Source: Nilaparvata lugens
Lineage: Eukaryota > Arthropoda > Insecta > Hemiptera > Delphacidae
DNA: 64,000 nucleotides
Direction of reading: 5' to 3'
Assembly: GCF_014356525.2 (NCBI RefSeq)
Contig: NC_052511.1
Span: 12,213,175-12,277,174, forward strand
Below, piece by piece: positions 10,401 through 23,200 of the stretch. The first letter of the stretch is position 1, and the number at the start of each line of letters is the position of its first letter. Below the pieces are notes generated by a model. The model was not told the DNA's origin. It worked only from the letters and a program-made list of their open reading frames with translations, and did not search any database. Made by a program: the position numbers and the translations under genes.

Positions 10401-12451
10401 ACTGTCACCAGAGTAATTCATCTAAATCTTGAAAACAGGTAATGTTCCAATCTGGTAGTAAAAGAATATTTTTGAACGTACAATATATTTATAGTATTTA
10501 CTGTATTCTTGAGAGCAGCAGCTTTCACATAGCTTTTACAAGTACTTGATAACTAGAGTTTTATCAAATGACTGTGCGAATATATTCAGCTACAAAACAA
10601 ATGTTGTCTAAATTTACGTTTTTGGAACAACACCAGATTGAAAGATTCATTTCACTAGACTTTTGCAGCTGCTTTATTAATTCTGTCTTTTGAGTTTTCA
10701 AGTTCGTTTCACACGATAATAATTCATGGATAAAGACGTTTAAAATTGAGTAGGCCTATTGGAATATTTCCAAACTCTGAGCATCAACTTTTGGTCCATA
10801 TATTGTATCTGATATGGATAGAATGTGGAGATTATAGATTATTTATTTATTTATTCGTGGACAGAATGGTAGAGTTAATAAAAACAATATAAGAACATGA
10901 AGTACCCTTTTTATTTGAAACATTTATTTTTTATTAATTTTAATGAAGTAGCCCATACAAGTGAAGTGATTTTAGTATGATCCAGAATTACTTAATATGA
11001 ACCGAAATGTTCTTCTAAATTTCAAATAATGGGGAACATAATTAAATAGATGAGAAGATTCTACTAATTCAATAGTTCTATCACAAATACTACTTTCAAA
11101 TATTAAAAATTATTATTTTTTGGTATTATAGAATTCAATTTTACGGTGATGTTGTTGCCTAGTAAGTACTGTATTATTCTCAAGGCATATTCAAGCGTTA
11201 TAGTAATTTACAAGTATTTGTGTTGAGGACTTCTTTGAATCGTAGACATAGCTGCACGAAGTTCTAGTTTAAGAACATTAGTTTGTATGCAAAATACATA
11301 AATCTTACTATGCACAGAGTTTCAGTTCTCAATCTTTCATATACAGATGATTCTAGAAAGAATATCTCCGTTCAGTTAAGAGCTGTATATTGAAGGGGAA
11401 TTTTTCCCAAGGCGGTGGAAATCCTTTAAGCAAGCTGTGCCAAAGTACTAGTTTGTTGTTGAAACAAATTAGTGACTGTTTATTGAAATCTTTAGTAAGC
11501 CTACATAACATTCTAACAATATTATTAATCAATAGGCTATTATCAATGAAAAACCATCCAGCTTCCAGCTGAATACTTCTTGAATCATTTTAAAAGACAA
11601 TTATTCAACTTTTTGTGTATTTCTTGGGATAGCCTATGTAACATTTTTATTTGTATAAACAGTGCCCTTCTTATAGTTTTTCTAACTGAAAATAGCTATT
11701 TTTCATCATGGGTCACGGAGTCTCCGTCTCCAATGACCCGACGCAATTACTAATGTGTGTGACATTTACGCGGGTAGGGCCTACTCAAGGGTTAAGCAAC
11801 ATACTAAAAAGGATAGTTAGTTGCACCTACATTTCCATTAATAAGTTTGATTATTATTTTCATACTTGACCTCTATGAATCAACCATTGATAATTTTTCA
11901 GATGTTGCAGAATTGAGAATATGATTATTTTATATTTAAGATTTGAAAACTTTGTTATTCATTGCATTGCCACTCCTAAATAGACTAACAAATTGAACAT
12001 GAAACACGTGAGATTGGTAGGAGCAGGCTGGTTTTTCATTTAAAGTACTTTGAAATAAGATTTAAATAATTATTTGAAATTTATGTAAGCTTTCTAATAT
12101 AGAGATTATTTCAATAGAGAATAATAATTTTCTGCGCCGTATTTTGTAGCATTGTATGATTCAGTCGTTCATCTATTCAGCATCCATTCATTTATTATAT
12201 TATTAATAGTATTTAATAATCTAGAATCAGACTAGATTAAAGTCTATTATTCAATAGAAGTTACGGTTTATATTCATCATGATACAGTAGGCTATATATA
12301 GGCCTACTAGACTAGATCTGGAAAAAGTGATTAGTGGATATAATATTCGTATTGGACATAACTTATTTGTGAGGATCAGACTTGATAATAAACAACACCT
12401 TTGATAAATAACAAATCAAAAATGTATTCTCATAACAAAATTTAAAGCACC
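7414..12451. other. Intergenic AT-rich stretch, no gene seen
   Basis: Both strands show only short frames without splice-consistent neighbours. A perfect 13 bp stem with a 2-base loop occurs at 9433-9460. A slightly GC-richer patch lies at about 8170-8245. No known repeat was recognised with confidence. Confidence 0.6.
9433..9460. repeat. Perfect hairpin, 13 bp stem
   Basis: ATGATTTGTGTTA is followed, after TT, by its exact reverse complement. It may be a remnant of a short inverted-repeat element or a chance palindrome in AT-rich DNA. Confidence 0.8.
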
Positions 12452-13354
12452 TTAGAGACCATTATCATCTATATCAAAATCAAAGCAGCTACTATCAATT
12501 TCTCGAAAAGAGTTTATAAAAGAATATCTAGAAAATCTTATATATATTTTCCTGAACCAAACATACTGAGTTTTATGCTGCTCCATAGCTTTCTTTATAG
12601 TATAGAGTTCATCATTTTTCACTTTGCAAATAATATTAGATGTAATGTGCGTCATGAGTAGATCCATGTAGAAAGAATATTTACGAAGAATATTGATAGA
12701 CTGCAAAGTAAAAACTTTGCAATCATTGGGAAGAATGTTTTTTGTGAGCATGTAGGACATAGCATTAAATATTGAGATATGATTGTAATGTCCACTAACA
12801 CCATCCTCGTCAAAGGTTAGCACTGTATCAATATCAAGTGATTCTACTTGTTCTAGAATAACTTGAGCCACTTCATCTTTTTTCCAAACTACAGTCGGGT
12901 CATCTTGCATGAATGGATTGTTGCATAGTGTGATATGACTGTCTGGAATACCCAAAGTTTTGCAGCTATCCCAGAGTTCTTGCTTTCTTTTTGATCCCAA
13001 TTTACGGAAATTACCATTGGAAAGACATAGGAGGAAGAGTTGACAGTCTCTTTTCTTGGTTAACGTTAATATCACAGGGCCGAAAAACATGCATTCATCA
13101 TCAGGATGGGCGATCACTAGGAGAATTCTGCGAGAGTTCTTTACAAGTTCATTATTTACAACTTTATGAGAGAAATTGTCTTGAAAATAGTAGAATAGGA
13201 AGCATATGAGAATATGAAGAAGTATCACTAATGCACAGGTTCTAGTAGTTTCATAGAAGTAAGTAGCAGATCCTTCAATAATTTCCGAACACAGTTGATC
13301 CCAAAGCCGTTTAGTTATGCCGTAATTATTAAAAATTGATTTGAACTCATCCAT
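12452..13354 (-). CDS. PIGL: N-acetylglucosaminyl-phosphatidylinositol de-N-acetylase (PIG-L)
   Basis: Encodes the second enzyme of GPI-anchor synthesis, removing acetate from GlcNAc-PI at the cytosolic face of the ER. The 300-residue frame shows one transmembrane helix (about residues 39-57), then the LmbE/PIG-L fold. Its zinc site is AHPDDE (83-87 for HPDDE) and GHYNH (189-192 for HYNH), with the family segments LCLSNGN (109-115) and HKTQYVWFR (270-278). The first in-frame ATG (13352-13354) has a purine at -3 and G at +4; a longer frame would need GTG and is closed by TAG at 13400-13402. It is a single exon, which could reflect intron loss or a retrocopy, but it is intact and keeps all catalytic residues. 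The N-terminal segment before the helix is longer than in the ~250-residue mammalian protein. Confidence 0.93.
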   Translation of the reverse strand: MDEFKSIFNNYGITKRLWDQLCSEIIEGSATYFYETTRTCALVILLHILICFLFYYFQDNFSHKVVNNELVKNSRRILLVIAHPDDECMFFGPVILTLTKKRDCQLFLLCLSNGNFRKLGSKRKQELWDSCKTLGIPDSHITLCNNPFMQDDPTVVWKKDEVAQVILEQVESLDIDTVLTFDEDGVSGHYNHISIFNAMSYMLTKNILPNDCKVFTLQSINILRKYSFYMDLLMTHITSNIICKVKNDELYTIKKAMEQHKTQYVWFRKIYIRFSRYSFINSFREIDSSCFDFDIDDNGL

Positions 13355-13800
13355 TTCAATGAGATGAATTAAAAGGATACTAACACTCACATATTTTAAC
13401 TATTGATTGATGAATAATGTTTTTAAAGAGAAGGCTCCAAAAAGTTGCATAGGTAGCCTACCACAAACATAACATACGATCATCAAAGAAGACTAATTTC
13501 GACAAAATGACACAGAAACTTCAACTGATTCAGTTTGAATATTGAACAAAACACAGCACTGTTCCATAATCTATTATGAAGAGAAGAACTGACTAAATTG
13601 TAATTAAAAAAAAGACTACTGTTAATTGAACATTCCTAACCTAAATTCTTCTGTCTGCCTGCTCTTTGATTCGACTATCGACTCTCGACTGCGTTGACTC
13701 TCAAGATGTAGAATTTGAGATCGATAACCGGCTAGTCTCGATACTTGAGAGCGCGGACTTTAAATGCAAGCTTATTTCAAATTAATTTTGAATTGTCTTT
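13355..13800 (-). promoter_or_regulatory. PIGL 5' flank
   Basis: This 5' flank of the PIG-L gene contains a GC-richer patch at about 13665-13760 with repeated GACTCTCGACT and GCGTTGACTCTC words. It is a plausible promoter or 5'UTR location, but no TATA box or initiator stands out. Confidence 0.3.
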
Positions 13801-14199
13801 TGCATAAAACTAAGACGATGGAAGTAATTATTATTGAGAAATGTAAGTTTAAAATAACAATATACAATACTAGTAGCTCTGTGAACAGTAGACCTTGCGC
13901 TCAGTAAGTTACATTGACCTGCTGTTATGTTTTCCCAAAAATTAATAAATAATTTATCAATTTAAAATGTCTGGAAAAAATCCTAAATAAACATAGAGCT
14001 TTCAGTCCTATCATACCGTGACGTGTCATCCCGGAATGTGAGTGTGAGCACTGTTATCAGGTCTAGCTGCAACTGTCTACAACGTTGATGGAAAGATACA
14101 TTTTCGCCACACTGCACAGAAAGCAGCTGTTTTCTAGTCCCTACGTAGATCTGGAAGACATTGTTTGCAGACGACTCTCGTCTGACGTCAGAACAGGAT

Positions 14200-14223
14200 T
14201 CTTTCCGGCCTAGGCCGGAAAGA
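14200..14223. repeat. 24 bp perfect palindrome centred on CCTAGG
   Basis: The halves TCTTTCCGGCCT and AGGCCGGAAAGA are exact reverse complements with no loop. It lies in a locally GC-rich 300 bp patch that also holds AGACGA..TCGTCT (14170-14184) and two direct copies of TGATCAAAAAAC (about 14262-14286). Confidence 0.9.
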
Positions 14224-16987
14224 GTACCCTTTCCAGCCGCTAACATGGAACTAAGAAAGGTGATCAAAAAACAGCTGATCAAAAAACTTTTCATTATTTG
14301 TTTTCATTATTCAATAATTAAAACATTTATAATAATTATCATCTTATTGTCTTTTGAAAGAATAAAAAAGTATAAACTCAACCTCCCACATAATTGAACA
14401 TCATCTTTTAGGTTATTTAGACAAATCAGAATAAAAAATAAAAATACTTGGACAATTTCCTGATATTCAGATTACCTCAGATTTGCTAGAGCTATCACGA
14501 AAAATAGCGTTTGCACCATGGGCAAAAATATTTTTTCCGGCTCTCAATCTTTTCTAGTCCTCAGCGTACAGCCTCGGACTTGAAAACCGATTTCAAGCCG
14601 GAAAAATCTCATTTTCTTCTCTAGGTGCGAAATATACTATATGTATTTCAAGATATTTTAGAATGTTTTTGGGTTAAATAAACACTCCCTACAGGGGGTG
14701 TTTATTCAAATATGATTATTATGGTTAACCGTTATGAGCTTAGGATTAAATAATTGAGTCCTTCGGGGGTGTTTCTTCAAGGGTACTTTTAGGGTACGGT
14801 ATGTATTTCAAGATATTTTATGATGTACTTCCGAATATATCCAGGAGTGATTGATAATGCTATCAATAGCATTCCCAAGTCTGTACCTTCAAAGAGTCAT
14901 GAGTTACACGGTTTTCTAATTGTGGGATTGGCATTTGGTGGAAAAAGCGTGTTTGCGCTGCAAACAGTACTTTTTACTCTTTTTCCGATGACGCTCCAGC
15001 AGTAAAATACGGACTTACAGCCACCATCCAGATGTTATTTTGAAGCTTTGGACATATTCTACAACACTGTGCAAATAATACTAGTGTTTGTCTACTCCGA
15101 ATACATATACAGAGTGGAAAGTGAAATATTGTCCCCGAAAAATATGCATGCTTCAAATTTTAGAAGTTGTATAAATAATGGAAAGAGTGGTCGAAATGAG
15201 ATGGTTCTCTCGAATATCATTGTTTGGTCAATTCTTAACACTTATTTGGTGGTAAAACCAATCCGATATCTCTCACAATAACTGAATAAAAAAGCTATAT
15301 GAAAATGTCTGTCAATAATGACTGCCATCTTGTATTTTTCAATGATGTCGAATATTTTCATTGTTTCCATCATCAATTTTCTCATTCGTCTTGTTGTAAC
15401 GAAGAGATTGAGACCATTTTCAAGTCTCTATCTCAAAGTAGTCATGAAAAAATCGATTTTATAGTTCTAGCTTGTTACCTCATGCTTATGGAAAAACGCA
15501 CCAGAAATCATACAGGGTTTTCTTTGGAGGGCGGTGGAGAACTCATTTTTTGACATACAGAGCATGAAGATATATCGTTCCATGGATGAAAAAACGCTCT
15601 AAATTCCATAGATTTGAAATTTCTCTTTTTTTGGACTTTTGAAGGTTATAACTAAAAAAATATCTTGATGATTTATCATCATCACGATCCTTATTATGCT
15701 ATACCTAACGAAGAAATTGAGACATCTTCCACGGCTGTTACTCAAAAATGACAACGGAATTACATTTGCGCCCGGACTATATAAATATAGAATCAGGAGG
15801 GCCATCGAAATGAAATGATTCAATTTTCAAGAAATTTTTGAGGGATCTTCCCAGTTCCCAGACCATCTCATCTTCTATGTGAAAGAGATCAAAACCTCTC
15901 TCTTGTATCACAGCTATTTTAGATATTGTAATATGAATTTTCCAAATAGTTTTGATCTCACTTCTTGGAAAAACTTTTCATTCTTTCAGTCACCTTTCCG
16001 TGTCATGTATCAGTTTCTCAATGGATTTTCAGTTACACAAACTTGTGATATTGTTGCAAATATTCGAATTCAAGCTACTAAATTATATTGCCTGAATTTT
16101 TTTGAAAAGGATGCAATTGAAACTCATTGTTCATTAATCTTTTATTTATTGGAAATATTATACAAAAGTAAAAAAAATCTACAATAAATTACTACTCACA
16201 TACAAAAAGACAAAGTGTCCAAAACACATTACAAAATAAATTAGTCAGACGAGATTTGATTCTCCTTCAATAAATTATTCCAACAAGAACTGGAATTACA
16301 AATTGCAAAAGCAATTGTAATGATAAGTACTGTACCTAATTAAGTCATGGAATAATTAGATACATCATAGAAGTTCAGAGTCATGACATTATTATACTGT
16401 ACAGTATTAAGCTTTTGAATGAGACGTATTATGAAATTATTGGGAACATTGCTAATCTTTTTATTCTTTAATTATGTTTTATATTCAAAGGCAATAGTAT
16501 TTTGAAGTGAGGTCTGTCTATAAAGTCTTGAAATGTTGTGACTTCTCAATGAATGTAGCCTACTTTGTAGAAAAAAGATAAAATTAATCTTCAAGAGTAA
16601 CAACAGAAAGACAAACATTATCAATGTTATTTTTCTAGAATATTAAAGCGTTGGAATTTTCATAGTAGAGAATAGAATAGCCTGCCTGAAGAATAGAGAT
16701 TCATGTATTCGTAAATTTTCTGATAGATTGTCCAAGAGATTTATGTATTCATTTATGTATTTGTATTCATACATTCATGAATTTAATCATTTTATTTCAT
16801 TTGAAAGCTTTCAGATTATTGATATTCCACAAATAGAGAATAGAACACAATTTATATCAGATTTACTGATAATGATTCTCTCATGAAGTTCTATTCATTT
16901 GAATAGAAAAATAATGATTTCCATTATCATCCTATAAGATCTGTTACACTTTTCCATTTCCTCGGAACGTTTTCTCCTGAATAATAT
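14224..16987. other. Intergenic stretch with short repeats, no gene seen
   Basis: Between the PIG-L flank and the 3' end of the large minus-strand gene. ATGTATTTCAAGATATTTTA occurs twice (about 14640 and 14801). A hairpin AATAAACAC..GTGTTTATT surrounds CCCTACAGGG near 14677-14706. Frames of up to about 100 codons at 15.3-16.2 kb have intron-like composition and no supporting splice sites. Confidence 0.5.
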
Positions 16988-16993
16988 TTTATT
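16988..16993 (-). terminator. Poly(A) signal of the Asp-rich gene
   Basis: TTTATT on the + strand gives AATAAA on the minus strand, about 64 bases after the stop codon at 17057-17059. This is a compact, plausible 3'UTR for the gene ending there. Confidence 0.65.
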
Positions 16994-17056
16994 CGTAATG
17001 CCATTTTCTAGTTGTAAATTTTCCAGTTGAGAGTATTTACATTGCAATGGATTTGG

Positions 17057-17206
17057 TTATTTTTTGTGTGCTGGCTGTGGCGGGGGTTTCAGCATTGAGC
17101 GTGTGGCTGAAAGGAGTTTTTGAGAAACGAGATGCGCAATATGACTAGAGCGACGCCACACGAACTCCCTCGTCCTGTCGTGATCATCCAGACTGTCGAC
17201 TCTCAC
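17057..17206 (-). CDS. Asp-rich gene, coding exon 7 (terminal)
   Basis: The acceptor TTGATTCGACAG precedes 17206 on the minus strand; the exon enters in phase 0 and codes 49 residues (507-555) before the stop. It opens VRVDSLDDHDRTREF, continues with WRRSSHIAHLVSQKLLSA, and ends in a proline- and lysine-rich tail, PPPQPAHKK. The regular WRRSS..HLVSQKL pattern suggests a helix closing the C-terminal domain. Confidence 0.85.
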   Translation of the reverse strand: MRVDSLDDHDRTREFVWRRSSHIAHLVSQKLLSATRSMLKPPPQPAHKK

Positions 17207-20200
17207 CTGTCGAATCAATAAATTTGAAAAAAATTCAATTAAAAATAAATAGTTAATTGAACAAAACTGAGAAAACTGTAGGCCTATGTCTAAGATGCTC
17301 CTTTGATTAGTTTTCAAAAATTATCTGGTACATGATATTTTCAGTAGCCTACTGTTGCATCTATTGCTCGAAAGTTTGCTCTTGTTACGTATATATGATG
17401 GAAGAACGCATTTACGCACAGATATGATTTTAGCAAGCTAAGCATACCTTGTATGGAACTCTGTACGCCTGAGTTTAGTTTGATTCACTTTCAAATTGGT
17501 TAGCTCCACTTTTAAATTTCCTATCAATTTTACTTTGAAAATAATGAAAAGAAAGATGAAAAAAGAGAAAAGCTTAAAATAATTGAAATGAATGAGAACA
17601 CTGTTGAATATAGTCAGTTTCACTTTTCATTTATGTACTGGAATGCAATTCTGTAGCTTCACTATAAAAAAGTAGAAATGACAACATTTTTGCCAGAGTT
17701 TTCATTTCTTATATGGAGCTGCACAGGAATTTCTACTGTTACGATAGCCTATTGTGAATGGGATAGTTAAAATCCATATAATTCATCATACTTTATATTT
17801 AAACACAGAAATTACACGAATGAGTTCTATTGAAATTTAAGAAAGTTATGGAATATCTGTAACTATAGCTTTGCACTGTTGTCTTCTCAAAACCCAACAA
17901 TCTAATCTATCATAACATAATCTAAACAAATCTAATCTAATCTATTGCGTTCAATCTTTATTCTCATTGATTAAGTTTTCTTACTTTATAAAATTCGTTG
18001 AATAATTAGCAATACACTGTCATTTAATGAAAATTAGTGTATATATAAGCCAATATATATTGTAGTTGAATAATTGAATAATTGCCTTCATTAAGGGTGG
18101 AGTTAGGACTCTAGGTCCTCTCTGCCATACAACCCTAACTTACATAAATAAAAAAAACTCTAATCTATTCTAATCAACTCAATGTTTAGCTGTGTGTATA
18201 CTCGTAATGTCCAATTCAAAATCATATCAAAACAAATCAGAATTTCTATTCACAACTCAAAACAATTGAGGGTCATTGAGAACCAATTGAGGGTGCCAAA
18301 CCCGAAAGTTTTTCGGCGGGTGCCCAGTTAAAAAAAATACAAGTAACGAAATTAAATAAACTTGGACAAAATAAATATAAGACTTCAAAGATTTCAAGTA
18401 TAAGATGAGATAAAACAAATACAAAGTGCAACATTAAAATAAGAAAAATAAATCAGATTTTTCTAGAGAATTAATAAATTAATGGGAATTATCCCATTCT
18501 CATGTACAGCTGCTTCATGTGCTTTGTGCAGTGATACAGATGGTTTGATGCTTATATAACAACTAAGTGAAATCCAAAGTACCGTACCTAAAATACCTGG
18601 ACTGTAGGTACATTGGTGAAAACTAAGAAGTGAATAAAATGAACGGTAGTATGCTCATCACTTCAAAAGCTGTCCAAAGCTTCTCATCTCAATAAATAAA
18701 TAGTGATTCTATTCTGATTGATTGGTGACGGGAATGGCGAACAAATGAGATGTATTTACCTGTTTGGGCTGTAAAACCCTGATTGAGTGAAGGGTAGCAG
18801 CTCCACCATGAAGTACCCTCAGGTTCAGCTTGCCTACCATTTCAGCGGTTGTAGCGGTGGCACTTCTGATTTCTTTCTTAGCACCTCTCCCAAACTGAAA
18901 TGAACAAATAATTCTAGAATACAGTAGGTTGGAAATTTATTGAAACAAGTACCGTGAACATTTGGAATGTAATTGGGGCAGTAAAGGATACAAAATGAAT
19001 GATCAAGAATAACTAAAATGATTCTATTCAGTCAATTTTATATATAAATAATAATTTATTTTCATATTTGTAATGATAACACATGGATAAGAAATTGACA
19101 AATTTGATAATGCATGTATAAAATAGAAATGAACGATGATTATGGTTAACTGAATGTAAAGTTTTATCTAGATGAAAGTATTCTTGACATTAATCATAGG
19201 CATATTTCTAGTAGGAATATTATCCGCTATTAATATTAACTATTTGATGAAAGCTACACTTATTCATCAGAAAATAAAAAAGTGTTGACTCACTTGAGAA
19301 TGGCATCAAGTTAGTGAAATATGTTTTGAATAAAGTTTGAAAAACGGTACTTGAATTTTTCCATTTCCTGATTTCCAGCAGGAGCTATTATTTATGTAGC
19401 TTATTGAGAATTAAGATGCATTATTGATAACTTAATTAGGGTATCTATAAGTTGAAATCCATGCTACTTGGCATATCATAAAGAGTGATACATATTTCAT
19501 AATAATTATAAAATTATTGTTATTGAACGAAAATCCAAATTCGCTCCATCTAGCTGTTTACCGCATAGTCAATATATGCGGTAAACAGCTACCGCATTGT
19601 CAATATATGTAGTAGCAGAAGTCTTCGGGGTGATTTACAGCATTTAATTTGGATTTTTTTATAATGATTATCAATTCATTAGCATTTTAATAAATGCAAT
19701 ATCTCAGTAATTTCCATCTGTAATTATAAAATGCTCTGATAATTCATCAATATTCACGATGGGGGAAAACGACTAAATTTAAAAATTTGAGCAGTACATT
19801 GGCTAATAGAAAGTTAACAAGTACTACCAAAAGATATTCATTACTTTAAGCCTTTGAATATTTCAAAATGAATCTGAAATAGCTTATTAGGTATAATTAA
19901 ATTCGTTGCATAAAGTGGATTTTTGACAACATTTCAAGTCTCTTATTACGTATACTTTATGAAAGTGTATAAGTCTATTGCATGAACATCAATGAAATTC
20001 TTGTATAGATGACATCTGATTTGAAATAATGCACACTTTATTCTTTAATGAAGCCTGATTAAAATTTGAATAACTGCACTTCATTTTTCAATGGATCTTA
20101 CCTCTTTTTCAACTTTGAGCACCAACGGTCCAATATTGAACTTTGTTTTGACAGTAGTGTGAGAGTTCATCACATTGACAGTGACATCGCCATCTCTCTT

Positions 20201-23200
20201 CAGACTGGACAAGCCGTAGAGGGTAGCCTTGGCTCTCTGCGATGTCTTTGGTTTGCTTGTTTTTGTCTTATTCTGTTGGAAAAAAAACAATTTACTAATA
20301 TTACGAATAAGGATTACTGAACAAGACTCAAATTTCCAATGACGACACTAAAAATTCAATTTGAATGAGGCCAACTGCAGATTTGATGCTGAATTGAATA
20401 ATATTAAAAATATTCTTTGTGAAGTCAGTAACTTTATTCTTTATTATTCTTTATTCTTTATTCTTTATTCTTTTTACAATGGAGCACAGATTGGGAGAGA
20501 AAAACTAAGAATACCTTGTACTATTTCTCTCCCAAATTTAGGTAACATTAAAAGTCCAAAATGAGGTTATGTCTTCTAGATTTCCACAGAATTTTCAGTC
20601 CAAAAATATTCATACATACCATTCTTTTGAATTTGAATGTTCCAAATACCAAAATAATAATAATAAACACTCAGTTATTTTTAAAATAGGGAAATTAATT
20701 CTTAATATTACTAGTAACTACTATAAACAAGAAATTGCTCGGCTTAAACTGAACGATAAAAATAATATAGAAAAAAGAGATACGATTAGAAGGTGACCAC
20801 TGTATATTTATTTAGTAGGCTATTCAATGTCCTCTTGTGATTCCACTTTCAATAGAAATCATGATATTTCATCCAATTCACTTATTTAATGTAATTACAA
20901 ACAGAAAAATTCCAGCATATTCAATACTTCAAAATCTTAAAACACAATAAAAATCTCTTTAAAATGAATAGTACTCAGGTACTCTCTATTTATATGAATC
21001 ACAAACTTATTTCTATATAAATTTTTTCCACAATTCATACCGAAAAGAGCCCAACATTCTCAGACAAATCAAGGTAAATGCAATCACCGATAATATTAGC
21101 TATTTTATAGATAATATTGATAATACCTTCTGAATATTTCATTTTCCTTCCTGAAATATGTTTAGTAATAGATCTACTGCCTACTGACTATTATCCAGGA
21201 TACTGCAATAGGGTCAAAAATTGAATTCATTAAAAAAAGTAAAAAGATCCATTTGAATAAAATTTTTAATAGGAAATTAATTGGTAATTTTTTCCTCATT
21301 GTAGGAAACTACAGCCTCTACAGAGAGTTCATGAAAAGCAGACAAGTATCATGCGGTTTCTTAGACACTCTATGAGCAATTTATGCTAGTGCCTCATCCA
21401 TTCATCAACATTCTGCTAGAAGATCTGACAAGGAAAAACATAATTATTTATTAATTATAATTATGTTTAGTGAAGAGTTGGATAGTGATAATTTTTAATA
21501 ATATATTGTTTATGAAATATGGTTCATAATTAAGATTACCCTGTTATTCTTGTTCTTGTTCTGCTTCTTCCTGCCACGTTCTGAGTGGCGTCTTGGTTCT
21601 GGAGGGATGGTCGCATTGGTGGTGGTGCCAATTTCATTCTCAATTGATTTTTCGGTCGTCATGAAGGTTGTCAAAAGTTCTGGTTCAGCTGTTGTGTTTG
21701 TCTCAACACTGTTGAATCAGACAATAAAAAATTAATGGAATAGAATAAAATACATAATTACAGTTGACTTCACACCTTGCAACATAGGATAGTAGATACA
21801 TATTATGTATTGAATTGAACTTTCGGTTTTGTCTCAGCACGAAAAAACTTGCATAATGAAAAACTGAGCTGATGGTTTTCTTGAAGAGCGATCACACTGT
21901 GGAAATATATTAGGCCTAGCTCATTAAAAATCAGCAAACCAAGAATCTCCAACCATGTAAGTAAAGGTTTTCTTCATGTATTCAATCTGTATACTGTTAT
22001 TTGCTCATTATTTATCAATTCATATATTATTCATTATTATTATTTTATTCATGTTCTTATTTATTAATTTATTTATTTGCTCAATGATACACAAATTGTT
22101 GTTTGGAATCAATGAAATAGACTAAATAATCATATGTGTGGTTGGCAAGGCACAGGTGACTCTGAACTGAACTCTGTCTCTGTGAAGTGTGTGTAACATG
22201 CCTTAAGTAAAACGTTTGAGTTCAATGTATTGGTTTGACTTTAAAGTAAAAATAAAATCAGTAATAATGTTCAAATAATCGTAATACTTTATTTCTTCAC
22301 CGATATAACCTTCAACAGGTTATGGGCCCAGGCTGGATCTTTCGTGTGCAAGTAAAAAACTTTTTTAACCTAAATACTCTCGTGCAAGACAACAATGGAA
22401 GTTCGGAGATTCAACTCTAAAATAGTAATACCGGTGAAGTGATTGAACTCTAGTAAAAACATTAAAAGTAAAAATAAAATACCCAAAAGTAAAATCAGGT
22501 AAGGCAATCGAGTTCAAAGTAAAAATGGCTGGTTCCAGTGATTCGGACTTGGGTATGGTTGGAAAGCTATCCAACGATGAAGACTTTCAAATGTGGAAAT
22601 TTAAAATTAAAATTTTGTTCGACTCTCAAGGACTTAGTGATATTGTTAATGGAAAAGAATTAAAACCAAACGACCCTAGTAAAGAAAAAGAACTTTCTAT
22701 TTTCAATTTGAAGGACGCTAAAGCCAAGAAAATAATAATAACTACAATTGACTCAAAACCTTTGAACCACATTTTGAACTGTGAAACTTCATGTGAAATG
22801 TTTAAAAAACTGTGTCAAATCTACGAACGTGATGAAAAACAACAGAAATTTTCTCTAATGCAGGACTTTTTCAATTTTACACTAGAGGCTAATGAAGACA
22901 TTGCTAGTTTCATCAGCCGTCTGGAAAATTTGACCCATAAATTGAAATCTGTTGGACACGAAATCGATGACGAGATGGTTATTGGCAAAATATTCAGCTC
23001 CCTGCCCAGGAAATACACCCACTTTCAAACTTAGTGGGAAGCAACCGCAATTTGTGACAGAAATCTCACAAACCTAACCTCCCGGTTGGTGAATGAAGAA
23101 CGCAGACTATCTACTGATAAAGGTGATTCTGTGCAACCAGTGGTATTCAAAACATCGGAAATCCAGTGCTACAGATGCAAAAATTATGGACATATTTCCC

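Noticed and set aside
13355..13390. Upstream extension of PIG-L to a GTG
   Set aside because: GTG starts are not expected in animal nuclear genes, and a TAG lies just upstream in frame; the ATG at 13352-13354 has good context.
13983..14294. Minus-strand frame of 103 codons with a signal-peptide-like start
   Set aside because: It covers the palindrome cluster, lacks splice or family support, and its composition after the first 20 residues is not protein-like.
15299..16187. Frames of 84-102 codons in the intergenic stretch
   Set aside because: AT-rich composition, no splice-consistent neighbours and no domain.
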